From positions 1-23,807 of the forward strand of contig SDVU01000056.1 of the NCBI GenBank assembly GCA_016256075.1: a stretch of 23,807 bases of DNA, in the 5' to 3' direction. Shown here piece after piece: positions 8,743-17,535 of this stretch (the first letter of the stretch is position 1; each line of letters opens with the position of its first letter). The notes under the pieces are model-generated. The model ran no database searches. It was not told the DNA's origin and worked only from the letters and a program-made list of their open reading frames with translations. The DNA comes from Dictyocoela muelleri. Taxonomy: Eukaryota > Microsporidia. Position numbers and translations under genes: made by a program.

Positions 8743-9048
8743 ATGGTTTGCTGTGGAATGTCATTATCGTTAACCTATAATTATGAACTCAGAAATTTTC
8801 TCATCAATGGTATTATACTTACTGGAAATTCTTTTACAGTTTTTTTATTATCATTATTAATATTTTCTATTATCAATTGTAAGATAAAAGAGGTTGATAA
8901 AATAACATTTATTTATCTATTTTTTATGTCATATGTTTTCATGATGGTTATCATGACCTCGAATATTTATGTAATCATGGTTATTCTAATGGGAAAGTTA
9001 ATAGGGAGAATCATATTTGGAACAAAGAATAATTATAATTGCCATTAA
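8743..9048 (+). CDS. Hypothetical small membrane protein, 101 aa
   Basis: Not recognised. The 101-residue protein has two to three hydrophobic helices: about residues 18-46 (FLINGIILTGN, then FTVFLLSLLIFSIIN) and about 54-92, a long stretch that could hold two helices (YLFFMSYVFMMVIM, then IYVIMVILMGKLIG). A short KIKEVDK loop joins them. Both ends are Lys/Arg or polar, and the C terminus is FGTKNNYNCH. There is no CCC block. AAATTT lies about 10 bases before the ATG. Codon use is less repetitive than the surrounding arrays, which favours a real gene. The cellular membrane is not known. Confidence 0.5.
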   Translation: MVCCGMSLSLTYNYELRNFLINGIILTGNSFTVFLLSLLIFSIINCKIKEVDKITFIYLFFMSYVFMMVIMTSNIYVIMVILMGKLIGRIIFGTKNNYNCH

Positions 9049-9231
9049 ATTGATATTAAATTAAATTGATTTAAATATTAATATTGAAATTAAATATTAA
9101 ATTGATATTAAATTGATATTAAATTGATATTAAATATTAAATATTAAAATCAAAATTAAATATTAAAATGTTATAAATTGATATTAAATTGATATAAATT
9201 GAAATTAAATTGATAAATATTACGCGTTGAA
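9049..9231. repeat. Short AT repeat, unit around ATTAAATTGAT
   Basis: ATTAAATTGAT and shorter forms (ATTAAAT) recur over about 150 bases. The array ends at an inverted SINE fragment. Confidence 0.7.
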
Positions 9232-9348
9232 AATATCTATAATTGAAAACCCGGAGAGTAGTGTACATCTTAGTTTTTGGCTCGTTGATTCTTAGTGTTC
9301 AAGCAATACGTTACCTTAAGCTACCCAGTTGTATACGCGATTTTCGGT
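9232..9348 (-). mobile_element. SINE copy S4, 3' part, inverted
   Basis: On the minus strand it reads ACCGAAAATCGCGTATACAA, GGTAGCTTAAGGTAACGTATT, and ACTCTCCGGGTT near the end. This matches the last third of S5 and S7. It faces copy S5 head to head with no gap. The final block is diverged. Confidence 0.7.
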
Positions 9349-9798
9349 TTTCAGATAACTCTGCGGTTAACACTCTTGAATGAAAATTTAAGTATCGAGG
9401 TTCAAATCTCACCGATCTCACACTTTAATTAATAATCGGGATAGACATTAAGCGGTCAAAAACTATAGAAATATAGAATTAATATACAGCTGTTCTAGTG
9501 TGGTATAGCTGAATAAGACTTGGTCTAATATGACAATGTTGCAGAAAGGTCTTTCCTATGTGTGGGGATGAGTTCGTAAAATCGGCAAAAAGTATTGAAG
9601 ATTAAAAATTCATGAAAAGGCACTAATTACCTGTATCCTGCTGAGTCATTGATAAAACGAAAATCGCGTATACAGTTGTGTCTGGATAGTTTAGGAAGTG
9701 TCGTATTATATGAACGCCAGGAACTGGGTCTAAAGACTATGGTTGGAGACAACTCTCCGGGTTGGCAGCTATGGATGTTGTAAGCATGTAATATATAG
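9349..9798 (+). mobile_element. SINE copy S5, full length
   Basis: About 450 bases. The tRNA-like head has the A-box region CAGATAACTCTGCGGTTAACAC and a B-box relative GGTTCAAATCTC. The body has GTGTGGTATAGCTGAATAAG, GTGGGGATGAG and CGGCAAAAAGTA, then CTGTATCCTGCTGAGTC and AACGAAAATCGCGTATACAG. The 3' end has a GGAGA-CAAC-TCTCC hairpin followed by GGCAGCTATGGATGTTGT and AGCATGTAATATATA. The internal order equals that of S7, so the ends are well defined. It carries no open frame, and transcription by Pol III from the head is inferred from the boxes. An A/T-rich simple repeat follows as a tail. Confidence 0.85.
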
Positions 9799-9944
9799 TT
9801 AAAATAATTAAAATAATTAAAATAATTAAAATAATTAAAATAATTAAAATAACCAAAATATTAAAATAATTAAAATAATTAAAATAACCAAAATAATTAA
9901 AATAATTAAAATAATTAAAATAACCAAAATAATTAAAATAATTA
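9799..9944. repeat. Simple repeat (TTAAAATAA)n
   Basis: TTAAAATAA and its variant CCAAAATAA repeat about 15 times between the SINE and the foldback element at 9945. The CC variants recur at regular distances, so parts of the array were copied as larger blocks. It may have begun as the SINE tail. Confidence 0.8.
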
Positions 9945-11216
9945 CACAGTTCTCCCCTAAATTCTCCACTTTCGGGGATTTAAAAAAAGTGGAGAATTAC
10001 GGGGTGTGAAGAATTAGGGGTGTGAAGAATTAGGGGTGTGAAGAATTACGGGGTGTGAAGAATTACGGGGGGGGGGGGCGAATTTTATTAGATTTAATTT
10101 ATAATATTAGATGTTAATTTTTTTATTAAAATAATTGGTACTGAGTCTCCAATAAAACCAAAAATTAGACCTAAAAAAGTAATCAAAAAAGGTTATTCAA
10201 AAAATATCTAGACATATTATCGGGAATCGAGTTAATATTACTAGAGAGCTTTTTAAGAACCTTTTTTGATTACTTTTTTTGGTCTAATTCTTGGATAATG
10301 GGAAACTCGGTACCGGGTTTTCATAGTTATAGACCCTTTTTATTAACCTTATAGACCATTTTAACCTTATAGAAGCATTTTTACAAAGTTATAATCTCAT
10401 TTCTTTCAGAAGTTTAGATACATTTTTTCTAAGTTGTAGACATAATTTTAAAAATTATAGACACATTTTTTGTGTTATAGACCCATTTTTATATTGTTAT
10501 AGACCATTTCGTCGGAGTTATTAATTATCCGTGGATTTTCGTTTAGATATTTTTTATCTTTTTTTATCACATATTTTTCATCACATATTTCCCATCCCTT
10601 ATTTTTCATCCCTTATATTTAACCTATTTTCTAACATTTTTTAAAACAAAGGTTAAAAATTTGGGCTAAAAAATATAGGTTGAAAAATATAGGTCCTAAA
10701 ATATAGGTTAAAAATAAGGGTTGGCAATAATTAATCGATGCGAATTTAGAGGATCATCAATAAATCTGGAAAATGGACCTATAAATCTAAAAAAGGGGAT
10801 AAACTTTGAAAAAAATAGTCCTATAAGTCTGAAAAAAGGGTTATAAGTTTTAAAAAAGGGGTTTATAACTTTAAAAGAGGTTTATAACTTTAAAAAAGGG
10901 GGTTTATAGGTTTGGATAAGGGGTAATTAATAATGAAAAAGGGGGCTTATAACTTTGAAAAAGGGGGTTTATAAATTCAGTATTTCCTGTATAACTTAAA
11001 TAATGGATTTATTACAATAAAAAAGTCTATAACTATGAAAACCCATGTAAATTAGAAAAAAAATTTAGTCGATGGCAAATTTAGAGGGACGGCGAATTCG
11101 GGGGTGTATTGATTCAAATACAAAAAAAAATATAAAAAAAACTTTGGTGAGAATTTAAGTGGTGGAGAACTTAAGTGGTGGAGAATTTCGGGGTGGAGAA
11201 TTTGGGGGGAACACTG
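9945..11216. mobile_element. Foldback element F1, non-autonomous, TA-flanked
   Basis: The left end reads CACAGTTCTCCCCTAAATTC and the inverted right end CAGTGTTCCCCCCAAATTC, each followed by TCTCCAC and each bordered outside by TA. TA duplication and the CAGTG start fit Tc1/mariner-type elements. No reading frame is present. Next to the left end lie about five copies of GTGAAGAATTAGGGGT (9990-10070). The interior holds inverted arrays: GTTATAGACCCATTTTT units on the plus strand (10325-10510) and the same unit inverted (about 10745-11045). An inner pair of arrays around CCCTTATTTTT lies at 10555-10635, with its inverse at 10650-10725. It is probably mobilised by a transposase from elsewhere. 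Confidence 0.7.
10137..10314. mobile_element. Small foldback MITE inside F1
   Basis: GGTACTGAGTCTCC on the left pairs with GGAAACTCGGTACC on the right, and the match continues through AATTAGACC and AAAAAAGTAATCAAAAAAGG. The arms are about 60 bases and the central spacer also about 60. It reads as a miniature inverted-repeat element that entered F1, or as a part of F1's own arm. Confidence 0.75.
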
Positions 11217-11390
11217 TAATTAATATAATTAAAATAATAAATATAATTAAGATAATTAAGATAATTAAGATAATTAAAATAGTTAAAATAGTTAAAATAA
11301 TTGAAAAAATTAGATAAATTAAAATTAATTAAAAATATAGTAAAAAATCTGTAAATTTGATATTTTTATAATTTCTAAAAAGCATAAAAA
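11217..11390. repeat. AT simple repeat after F1
   Basis: AATTAAGAT, AGTTAAAAT and related units continue the array that also lies left of F1 (9799-9944). F1 therefore seems to have inserted into one simple-sequence array. Confidence 0.65.
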
Positions 11391-11397
11391 CATTCAA

Positions 11398-11590
11398 ATG
11401 ATCCGGAAGAAGTGTATAAATGTTTATAACATAACTATAATGCTGAATTTTTTAAGATGCATCCATAACTTCTCAATTATAAATATGTGAGTAATTTTTA
11501 TAAGATCTACGAAAAATTCAGTATGATTTATCCGGTCTTGAAAAAGTCTTTTATAGCGTTATAAGGAGAACAATTATAGAATACAATCCG
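11398..11590 (+). other. Coding-like trace, broken, unrecognised
   Basis: One frame yields amino-acid strings typical of a decayed protein (NDPEEVYKCL, HNYNAEFFKMHP, YVSNFYKIYEKFSMIYP). It is interrupted and short. I do not recognise a family. It could be the remainder of a mobile element or of a host gene. Confidence 0.25.
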
Positions 11591-11927
11591 TGAAATGTGT
11601 TATTTTTTTGTATAATAGGCAATAGTGAAATATATATTTGTCTTTAACTAATTCCTCATAGCAATTTCACCTTTGTTGTCCACTTCTTCAAGAATCAAAA
11701 ATTATTTTATTGTATTTTCCATCCCGTATTTTTTTTGACAAAATGTTTTGTAAATACGTATTTCTTATTAAATTACACTAAATTGTCATTTATTTTGTTC
11801 TAATAAATTTGAAAATTTATTTCTAATGAATTTAATTAATTTGAATGTATGAATTATCCGATTCTGCCGTTTTCCAATTATATCCACGGGAAAAAATGGG
11901 CTTGTAAAAAGAAATAAAAAGTAAATT

Positions 11928-12122
11928 TCAAGAAAACGAAAGCCGTTCGCGATTTCTGATTAAGAACAGTCTTCTACAAACTGTAGTGTTTCTGCATTTT
12001 CTACACATCCATGCCTTGTCAAAATTATATTTGCCATACTTCTCTATTTCCATTGTTTTTAATAACTTTATTCGATTCTTATTTGGAACAATATCACTAA
12101 GTACACATAGTAATTTTATTAT
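11928..12122 (-). pseudogene. Transposase N-terminal zinc-ribbon fragment
   Basis: An open frame of 64 codons on the minus strand without a start at its beginning. It contains LSDIVPNKNRIKLLKTMEIE and FDKAWMCRKCRNTTVCRR, an arrangement like the N-terminal zinc-binding part of ISXO2/Merlin transposases (compare WRCMNRNC at 2644-2898 and YCRNCKLSRG at 197-535). The catalytic part is not visible downstream. The opposing plus-strand frame at 11986-12186 is a shadow. Family assignment rests on the Trp-x-Cys-x2-Cys pattern and the flanking basic residues only. Confidence 0.4.
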
Positions 12123-12548
12123 TTATCTTTTGAAGATAATAATTAAAAAATCAGGGTTTTCAATCGATTTATACGTTTTAATATAGAATTTAAAAAAAAA
12201 TTAAAAGTAAATAAGACTGTGAAACCCGGCTCGGATATACCCCTTGAAAATTTAGATCAAAATTATGAAATATGGCATTAATAAAGCATAATAAAAAAAG
12301 TAGTAAAGTCAAGAGATAACTCAAAGATGCATTTATTAATTATTAATATTATATCAGCGACATTTTCCTATAATAGCCCCTTGAATATATTTTTAGAATT
12401 TTTTAAATATAATATAAAATAAGAAATAGTGAATCTTAAGATTGATTTCCCTATTTTAGTTTTACTCCGTTTTTTCCCTCATATTTATATTAATATAAAT
12501 TGTAAATTTAATTATATATCCCGTTTTCCATATGAGGGGAAAAAGGGG
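12123..12548. other. AT-rich stretch, nothing firm
   Basis: It contains an inverted pair TTTTTCCCTCATAT (about 12468) and ATATGAGGGGAAAAA (about 12530) that could form a hairpin just before the next small frame. Nothing else is recognised. Confidence 0.4.
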
Positions 12549-12698
12549 ATGGATCCAGAATACTTATATAATTGGGGTTTTCTTGTGATTTTACACATTT
12601 TTTATTATGCCTTATTAATGCCATGTTTGATAATTTTAATTTTATATTTAAAGGGTGAACCAAGTCATGTTAGAACCGATTTTTTTACTATTACTTAA
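12549..12698 (+). CDS. Possible 49-aa membrane protein
   Basis: Not recognised. The ATG at 12549 starts a 49-codon frame, MDPEYLYNWG followed by a hydrophobic stretch of about 27 residues (FLVILHIFYYALLMPCLIILILYLK) and a polar end, GEPSHVRTDFFTIT. GGGG lies at -4 to -1 and another GGGG at about -13. GGG-like as well as CCC-like blocks have been described before microsporidian starts. The frame is open further upstream to a GTG at 12429, but that part looks less like protein. It may be a small host gene or chance. Confidence 0.3.
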   Translation: MDPEYLYNWGFLVILHIFYYALLMPCLIILILYLKGEPSHVRTDFFTIT

Positions 12699-13014
12699 AT
12701 ACAAGATAAGTAAATATACTAATCCTAATTTTAAAAAACTTTCCTGGTGATTAAATTAATTCATATTCACGTAAATAATATATTGTTGCGATTTTTATAG
12801 TCTTTGTTTTTTTTTGATTGCTTGATGTTTTTTTCAATCTAAATTATATTTAAAAAGAGTGACTCATATAAAAATGCTGAAATATTTCATTTGAGAGTAT
12901 TATTGAACAACCTGACAGATTTTCATTCATTAAATAATTATCTTATTGATAGATTTTAATGTCAAAATTAAACACAGACATAAAATTGTTTAATTGCTTA
13001 TTGCTGTTTAGACG
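12699..13014. other. AT-rich stretch, nothing recognised
   Basis: No convincing frame, repeat or transposon end is seen between the small membrane-protein frame and the SINE fragment. Confidence 0.5.
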
Positions 13015-13185
13015 ATATTACAATGATGTGGTAAAGGGCTCTACTAGGTGTAAGATATTGCGGAAACGTTGCGGTTAAAGAGTAGTGAAATAAAAATTTC
13101 ATTAAAAGCCTTAAATAACCTGTATCCTGATGAGTCATTTAGAAACGTAAAATTTATATAAATAATCTCTAGTTAGAATAGAAGT
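13015..13185 (+). mobile_element. SINE copy S6, internal fragment
   Basis: It matches the middle of S5: ATATTACAATGATG, GTAAAGGGCTCTACTAGGTG, AGAGTAGTGAAA, CCTGTATCCTGATGAGTCATT. The tRNA head and the conserved 3' end are missing. This copy reads CTGATGA where the others read CTGCTGA. Confidence 0.65.
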
Positions 13186-13524
13186 GACCGGGCCTTCTTT
13201 CTTAAGTGGCCTAAACCAGTGGTAGCTACTTTAGATTTAAAAAATTAATTTTTTTAATAAGAATAAATAAAAAAATTATAAACCCACTTTATTTATTAAA
13301 ATAGAATTTTTAACATTAAAATATAATTAAATTATATTTTAAGGCGTGTATAAAAAATTTATTTTTAGCCGAAGATTCTTTAATCTAACCATAATGTTAT
13401 TTCGAATATTTTATGTTCTTTTCAATTTTTTTTTTTTTCAAACGAGGCAAAAAACCTAGATATTATTTGTATGGGGTTCATAAATACTAATAAAGCCTTT
13501 ATTATGGCCAACCACTTTACAATG
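13186..13524. other. AT-rich stretch, nothing recognised
   Basis: Apart from a T-run of 14 bases near 13425 and an imperfect palindrome near AATATAATTAAATTATATT (13319), no structure is seen. Confidence 0.5.
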
Positions 13525-14281
13525 TTTTGCAGAGTTATAGACACATTTATGCAAAGTTATAGACCCATTTTTCCAAAGTTATAGACACATTTTCGCAAAG
13601 TTATAGACACATTTTTGCAGAGTTATAGATGATACACAGAAATTCACACATATTAATTAATTTTTTACCTCCATTTTAACATTATTTTATAAACCTCATT
13701 TTTTTAGCTTTTTACCTCTTATTTTTCAACTTTTATTTTTCAGCCATTTTTTTTACTCATTGTTTTTTTAACCATTATTTTTTACCCCTTATTTTTTTAA
13801 TCCTTATTTTTTTACTCCCCCTTGTAACTCTTATTTTTGACCTCATTTTTTACAATGGTTAAAAAAAGGAATTTAAAGGTTAGGTTAAAAAAGGATTAAA
13901 AAATAAGGGTTAAAAATTAATGGTTAAATTAATAAGTGGTAAAAAATAAGGGCTAAAAAATCGGCTATAAAGAGGACAAAAATAAAGGGTTAAAAATGGA
14001 CAGAAAATGAGGGCTGGAAATTGGCTGAAAAATAAGAGTTAAAAAAAATAAGAGTAAAAAGTAAGGGTTTAAGAGTAAAAGTTAAAAAAATAAGAGGTAA
14101 AAAGTAAAAAAAAATAAGGGTTATAAAATAAGGGGTAAAAAATAGAGGTTAAAATAGGCGTTAAAAATTTATTAATCTAGTTAAATTTCCGCGTATCATC
14201 TATAATTCGCCAAAAATGTGTCTATAACTCTGCAAAATGTGTATATAACTCTGAAAAAATATGCCTATAACTCTGCAAAAA
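13525..14281. mobile_element. Foldback element F2
   Basis: The left arm begins with five copies of a 20-21 bp unit, GCAAAGTTATAGACACATTT (13525-13632). The right arm ends with four inverted copies (about 14200-14281). Inside follow inverted unique blocks, GATGATACACAGAAAT against ATTTCCGCGTATCATC. Then comes a pyrimidine-rich array of TTTTTTACCCCTTATT-like units (13665-13855) and its purine-rich inverse (13858-14165). The whole could fold into a single long hairpin. No reading frame is present. The outer and the inner unit are both those of F1, so the two are relatives. Confidence 0.75.
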
Positions 14282-14288
14282 TCGTTTA

Positions 14289-14906
14289 GGTTCAACTCGC
14301 GTATAGGCGAGTTGAACCTAAACACGCCAAAATTAAAAACGGTTCAACTCGCCAAAATATCGAAATAAAAATTATTTATAAAGCATTAAAAAATGGAATT
14401 TTTATATTCGAAAAGCCAAATAAACAAGAAATTGCTGGTTCTCAAACGAGTTGTGTCCTTCGGATAACTAATTATTTATTGCTAAAAGCATAAAATATCT
14501 TTATTATTTCCAATAAAATTAAAATAGCGAGATAAATCTATATATAATCAATAATTCTTTCCTGAGATTTGTAAACCCTTACCAAATTATATACTGCCAA
14601 AATTTTGATGAATTTCTATAATATATCTGAATTTTAATTTATGATTATATATTTATTTCGCAATTTTAAGCTTATTTGAAATAAGAAGTATATTCTATGC
14701 TCTAACCAATTAAGACTTACAAATACAAATAAGTGAGTCTTTAATTTGTTGGATAACAAGCAATTTCTTATTTCTTTGGACTTTCAGATGATAAAATTCT
14801 ATTTTTTTGCTTTATAAATAATTTTATTATAAAGATATTTTGGGGAGTTTAACCGTTATTAAATTTGGCGAGTTTAGGTTCAACTCGCCTATAGGCGAGT
14901 TGAACC
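14289..14906. mobile_element. Foldback element F3 with palindromic ends
   Basis: Inverted repeats of about 120 bases: GAACCTAAACACGCCAAAAT, AACGGTTCAACTCGCCAAAA and ATTTATAAAGCA recur on the right in reverse (14790-14906). Each end carries a 30-base palindrome, GGTTCAACTCGCC-TATA-GGCGAGTTGAACC. It is perfect on the right (14877-14906) and has one mismatch on the left (14289-14318). A further GGTTCAACTCGCC lies inside the left arm at about 14340, with GGTTAAACTCCCC in the right arm. The interior is non-coding AT-rich DNA. Confidence 0.75.
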
Positions 14907-15037
14907 GAAGCCGACTTTATGTTTATATCGACTTCAATATTTTTAATTTTCGGAACAGTTTTTTTCACCACAAAGGTTTTATCATTCTGCGTATTGTTTT
15001 TTGAAGTTTTGTTTGAGTAATCTGCATTTAGAATCAT
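14907..15037 (-). other. Possible gene start cut by F3
   Basis: An ATG at 15037 opens a frame with a Lys/Asn/Thr-rich product (MILNADYSNK, then KTFVVKKTVPKIKNIEVDIN) that runs into the end of F3 and stops inside it at 14849. No start signal is seen upstream and I do not recognise it. It may be the beginning of a gene broken by the insertion, or chance. Confidence 0.2.
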
Positions 15038-15186
15038 TGTGACGTATTTTTATGAAAGTTAAAATATTTATTTTCCTTCCTTGACTTATGATAATTGCAC
15101 TTATTTTTATCATGTCTGTATTCAGTGTATGGGTAATCTGATGTTATTTATTTTTTATTCTCGATCATCGAAGATAATGATAGATT

Positions 15187-15459
15187 CTAAATAATGATGT
15201 TTTCAACTGCAGCTATTTTTGAAATTATATTGTCAATATCAGCTATAGGATACTTTATTGGTTCAAGTTTTGTTTCAAAATCCACATTATTAAAAAATAT
15301 TTCTTTTATCTTTTCCTCTACCATGTTTTGATTCCAGTCTAAGAATGTGCTTAATATTCGACACGCCTTTTTTATTTCATTAAAATAAGCGTGTATTGTA
15401 AAAAAGTAGGATTGCTTGATATATGAGAGTTGATTATGATAAATAATAAAGTTCGGTAG
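15187..15459 (-). pseudogene. Unrecognised protein C-terminus, 90 codons
   Basis: The minus strand is open for 90 codons up to a TAG at 15187-15189, without ATG near its beginning; the first ATG is at 15324. The product looks like true protein and not like AT-rich noise: YHNQLSYIKQSYFF, KKACRILSTFLDWNQNMVEE, KYPIADIDNIISKIAAVE. It seems to be the helical C-terminal part of a larger protein whose upstream part is lost or unreadable. It could be host or mobile-element derived. No family could be assigned by eye. Confidence 0.4.
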
Positions 15460-15639
15460 TTATATTTATTTTTTAGTATTTTATATAACATTTATTGAGT
15501 CGAGTAGGCTTCACCTATGAGTATATGTATTTTAAAATAAAACTGTCTTAATACGTCGAACTGTATATTGGAATCCCAGTTATAGATCCTAGCTGTTTCT
15601 CTCTAATACATCGACACAATGTAAAATATCTTTGTCGGA

Positions 15640-15850
15640 AATTTATTTTAAGACATTGATCTTATGCGTAAATCGTAACCCAGATATTGAACTTGTTACT
15701 TCAAACAACGCAGTTTCGAATTGTTCATCGACTCTGAATATATTCGTTAAGTTTCGTTGTTATTCTTTTATATTCTCAGCGTTGTTTCTAGGGAATTCTG
15801 CTGCAAGCTCAAAATGCGGTAACCCGTCGCTTGATTGAGTCCGCCTATGT
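15640..15850 (-). other. Coding-like fossil, broken, family uncertain
   Basis: The minus strand gives protein-like strings (LPHFELAAEFPRNNAENIKE, VDEQFETALFEVTSSISG) with breaks. The plus-strand frame at 15632-15838 is its shadow. The style resembles the gag or pol part of a retroelement more than a microsporidian host gene, but no decisive motif is present. It may be connected with the fragment at 15187-15459. Confidence 0.3.
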
Positions 15851-15859
15851 GAATGTAAA

Positions 15860-16880
15860 AATTGAAACAGTAAAATTGTTTAATGAATGTTGTTTTCTCT
15901 CGAACCTTAGGTGACATATTTATTGGTGATGCGTAGTTGTCATTCCAGATTGGGTCCGTGGTTTCGAAATTATTTATATTTTCAGATTAGAATTGATCAA
16001 TTTTGAATTATGTCTAAAATTGATCATGAAAAAATGACATCATTAATAACTCATATCTTCGCTTTGTTCCCATATACACTTGCCCGATTACTCTTAATTG
16101 TAGATACCTCTTGGGTTTCTACAATATAAATATTTTATATCATACAAGGAGCGCAACATAATCTGCAACAAAAAAATAATAGAAAAATGTGTGGTTCAAC
16201 TATTAATAGATTTGACACTTGAATAAAGAGTTGAACAAGATCAGACAATCAAATATAAATATAGAACTAGAATTCTATTTGAACATTTACATATAAATGT
16301 AAGTTCATAAACGTTTTATGCCCTTTGAAATAAATGATAAGAGGTAAAGAAAATATATTTAAATGAATATAAAATTGTCTTATATAGAATTTTCGGTTAT
16401 TTTCCCATATAAATAAATATTTCTACAACAATGACATTTTGACAAGCAAAAGTAATATTTATGTATAATTTTTTATATGGAAAACTAACTCGAGGAATTT
16501 CTTAAATATACAATTTCTTTTTATTTTAAATATAGCTTCTTTTTCTTTAAACATTTATTTTTAGGTTGCTCAAGCCGTTGTTGAACCTTAAAGTTTATAT
16601 TTTAAGAGAGATTTACAGTTTAAAAAAGTTTATCTAATCATATAATATGGTACAATGTCTTCAATCGATATAATTGATATGATGCAACATATAAAAATAG
16701 AGACTTAAATAAATAGTTTACTAATACGTGATTTGTTATTTTAAAAAGCACATTTACATTTTAAAAATGATTCGTAAAGAAATATTTTCCTCAAAAAATA
16801 TATAAGAATTTTTTTACTCATAATACTTGAAAAAAAATATTATTATCATATTTTTATTTTTATAAATTGTCATTGTAAGC
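15860..16880. other. 1-kb AT-rich stretch with one hairpin
   Basis: ATTGTAGA at 16098 pairs with TCTACAAT about 14 bases later, with ACC/GGG inside the loop. No gene is recognised in either strand. Confidence 0.5.
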
Positions 16881-16980
16881 CAGTGTTTCTCAAAATTTTT
16901 GGTGTCAGGGCGCACTTTTAAGATTTCCTTTTACCAGGGCGCACTTGTAAGATTTTATTTTTTTTGGGCGCACCAAAAAA
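16881..16980 (+). mobile_element. Solo end of an hAT-like transposon
   Basis: CAGTGTTTCTCAAAATTTTT is the typical beginning of hAT terminal repeats. It is followed by two to three copies of AGGGCGCACTTTTAAGATTT, like the subterminal repeats of hAT elements. No matching right end (AGAAACACTG) is found in the window, so this is a remnant. Confidence 0.55.
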
Positions 16981-17000
16981 ATAAATCAATTATATATATA

Positions 17001-17065
17001 TACAGTAGATGGCGGTTTTTACGACACAAATTCAGAAAAGGCGTGCGTAAAAAGCACCTTTTGCG
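17001..17065 (+). mobile_element. Solo end of a pogo/Tc1-mariner-like transposon
   Basis: TACAGTAGATGGCGGTTTTT followed by ACGACACAAATTC and GGCGTGCGTAAAAAGCACC resembles the ends of pogo/Tigger-type elements, which duplicate TA. It follows directly on an (AT)n run. No right end and no transposase are seen; the 17096-17311 frame shows no DDE motif. Confidence 0.4.
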
Positions 17066-17535
17066 TAAAAATCACCTTATGTAAAAAAATTAAAGTTGAA
17101 ATCTTTAATATCCAGGGCCTCTTCGATAAATCTCTTAAAGAATAAAAATATAATTAAGATCTATTATACAGTTTATCTACATACTCGTAAATTATTTAAT
17201 CAGCCGTATCATGTAATTTACTTTAAATTTTTTCTATTTTTCGCAAAATATTGTAGAGAGCCGCAAAAATTTAAGAGAATTCAGACTATTATATTTTCGT
17301 TATTATTTTAATCTACGGTAAAAACATCTTTAGAAGAAATCAAATCACCATCAAACTTATCTAGAGGAGTATATTAGATATTTAAATCCACATTGTTACG
17401 TATTTTTCTCGGCATTTTCAAACAAGTCAGCTTTGTTGAAATAATTTTATCTATTGTGATTGATACTTGATCAATGAAATTACCGATCCATAAGACCACA
17501 TAAAAAATAAGAATTTCTCATAAATATGAATTTTT
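17066..17535. other. Stretch without recognised genes
   Basis: It contains a 71-codon frame at 17096-17311 (SLISRASSINLLKNKN, FKFFLFFAKYCREPQK) without start signal or family resemblance, which I do not call. Nothing else is seen. Confidence 0.4.

Noticed and set aside
9799-9944. CRISPR-like regular array.
   Set aside because: Simple AT repeats without unique spacers; the organism is eukaryotic.
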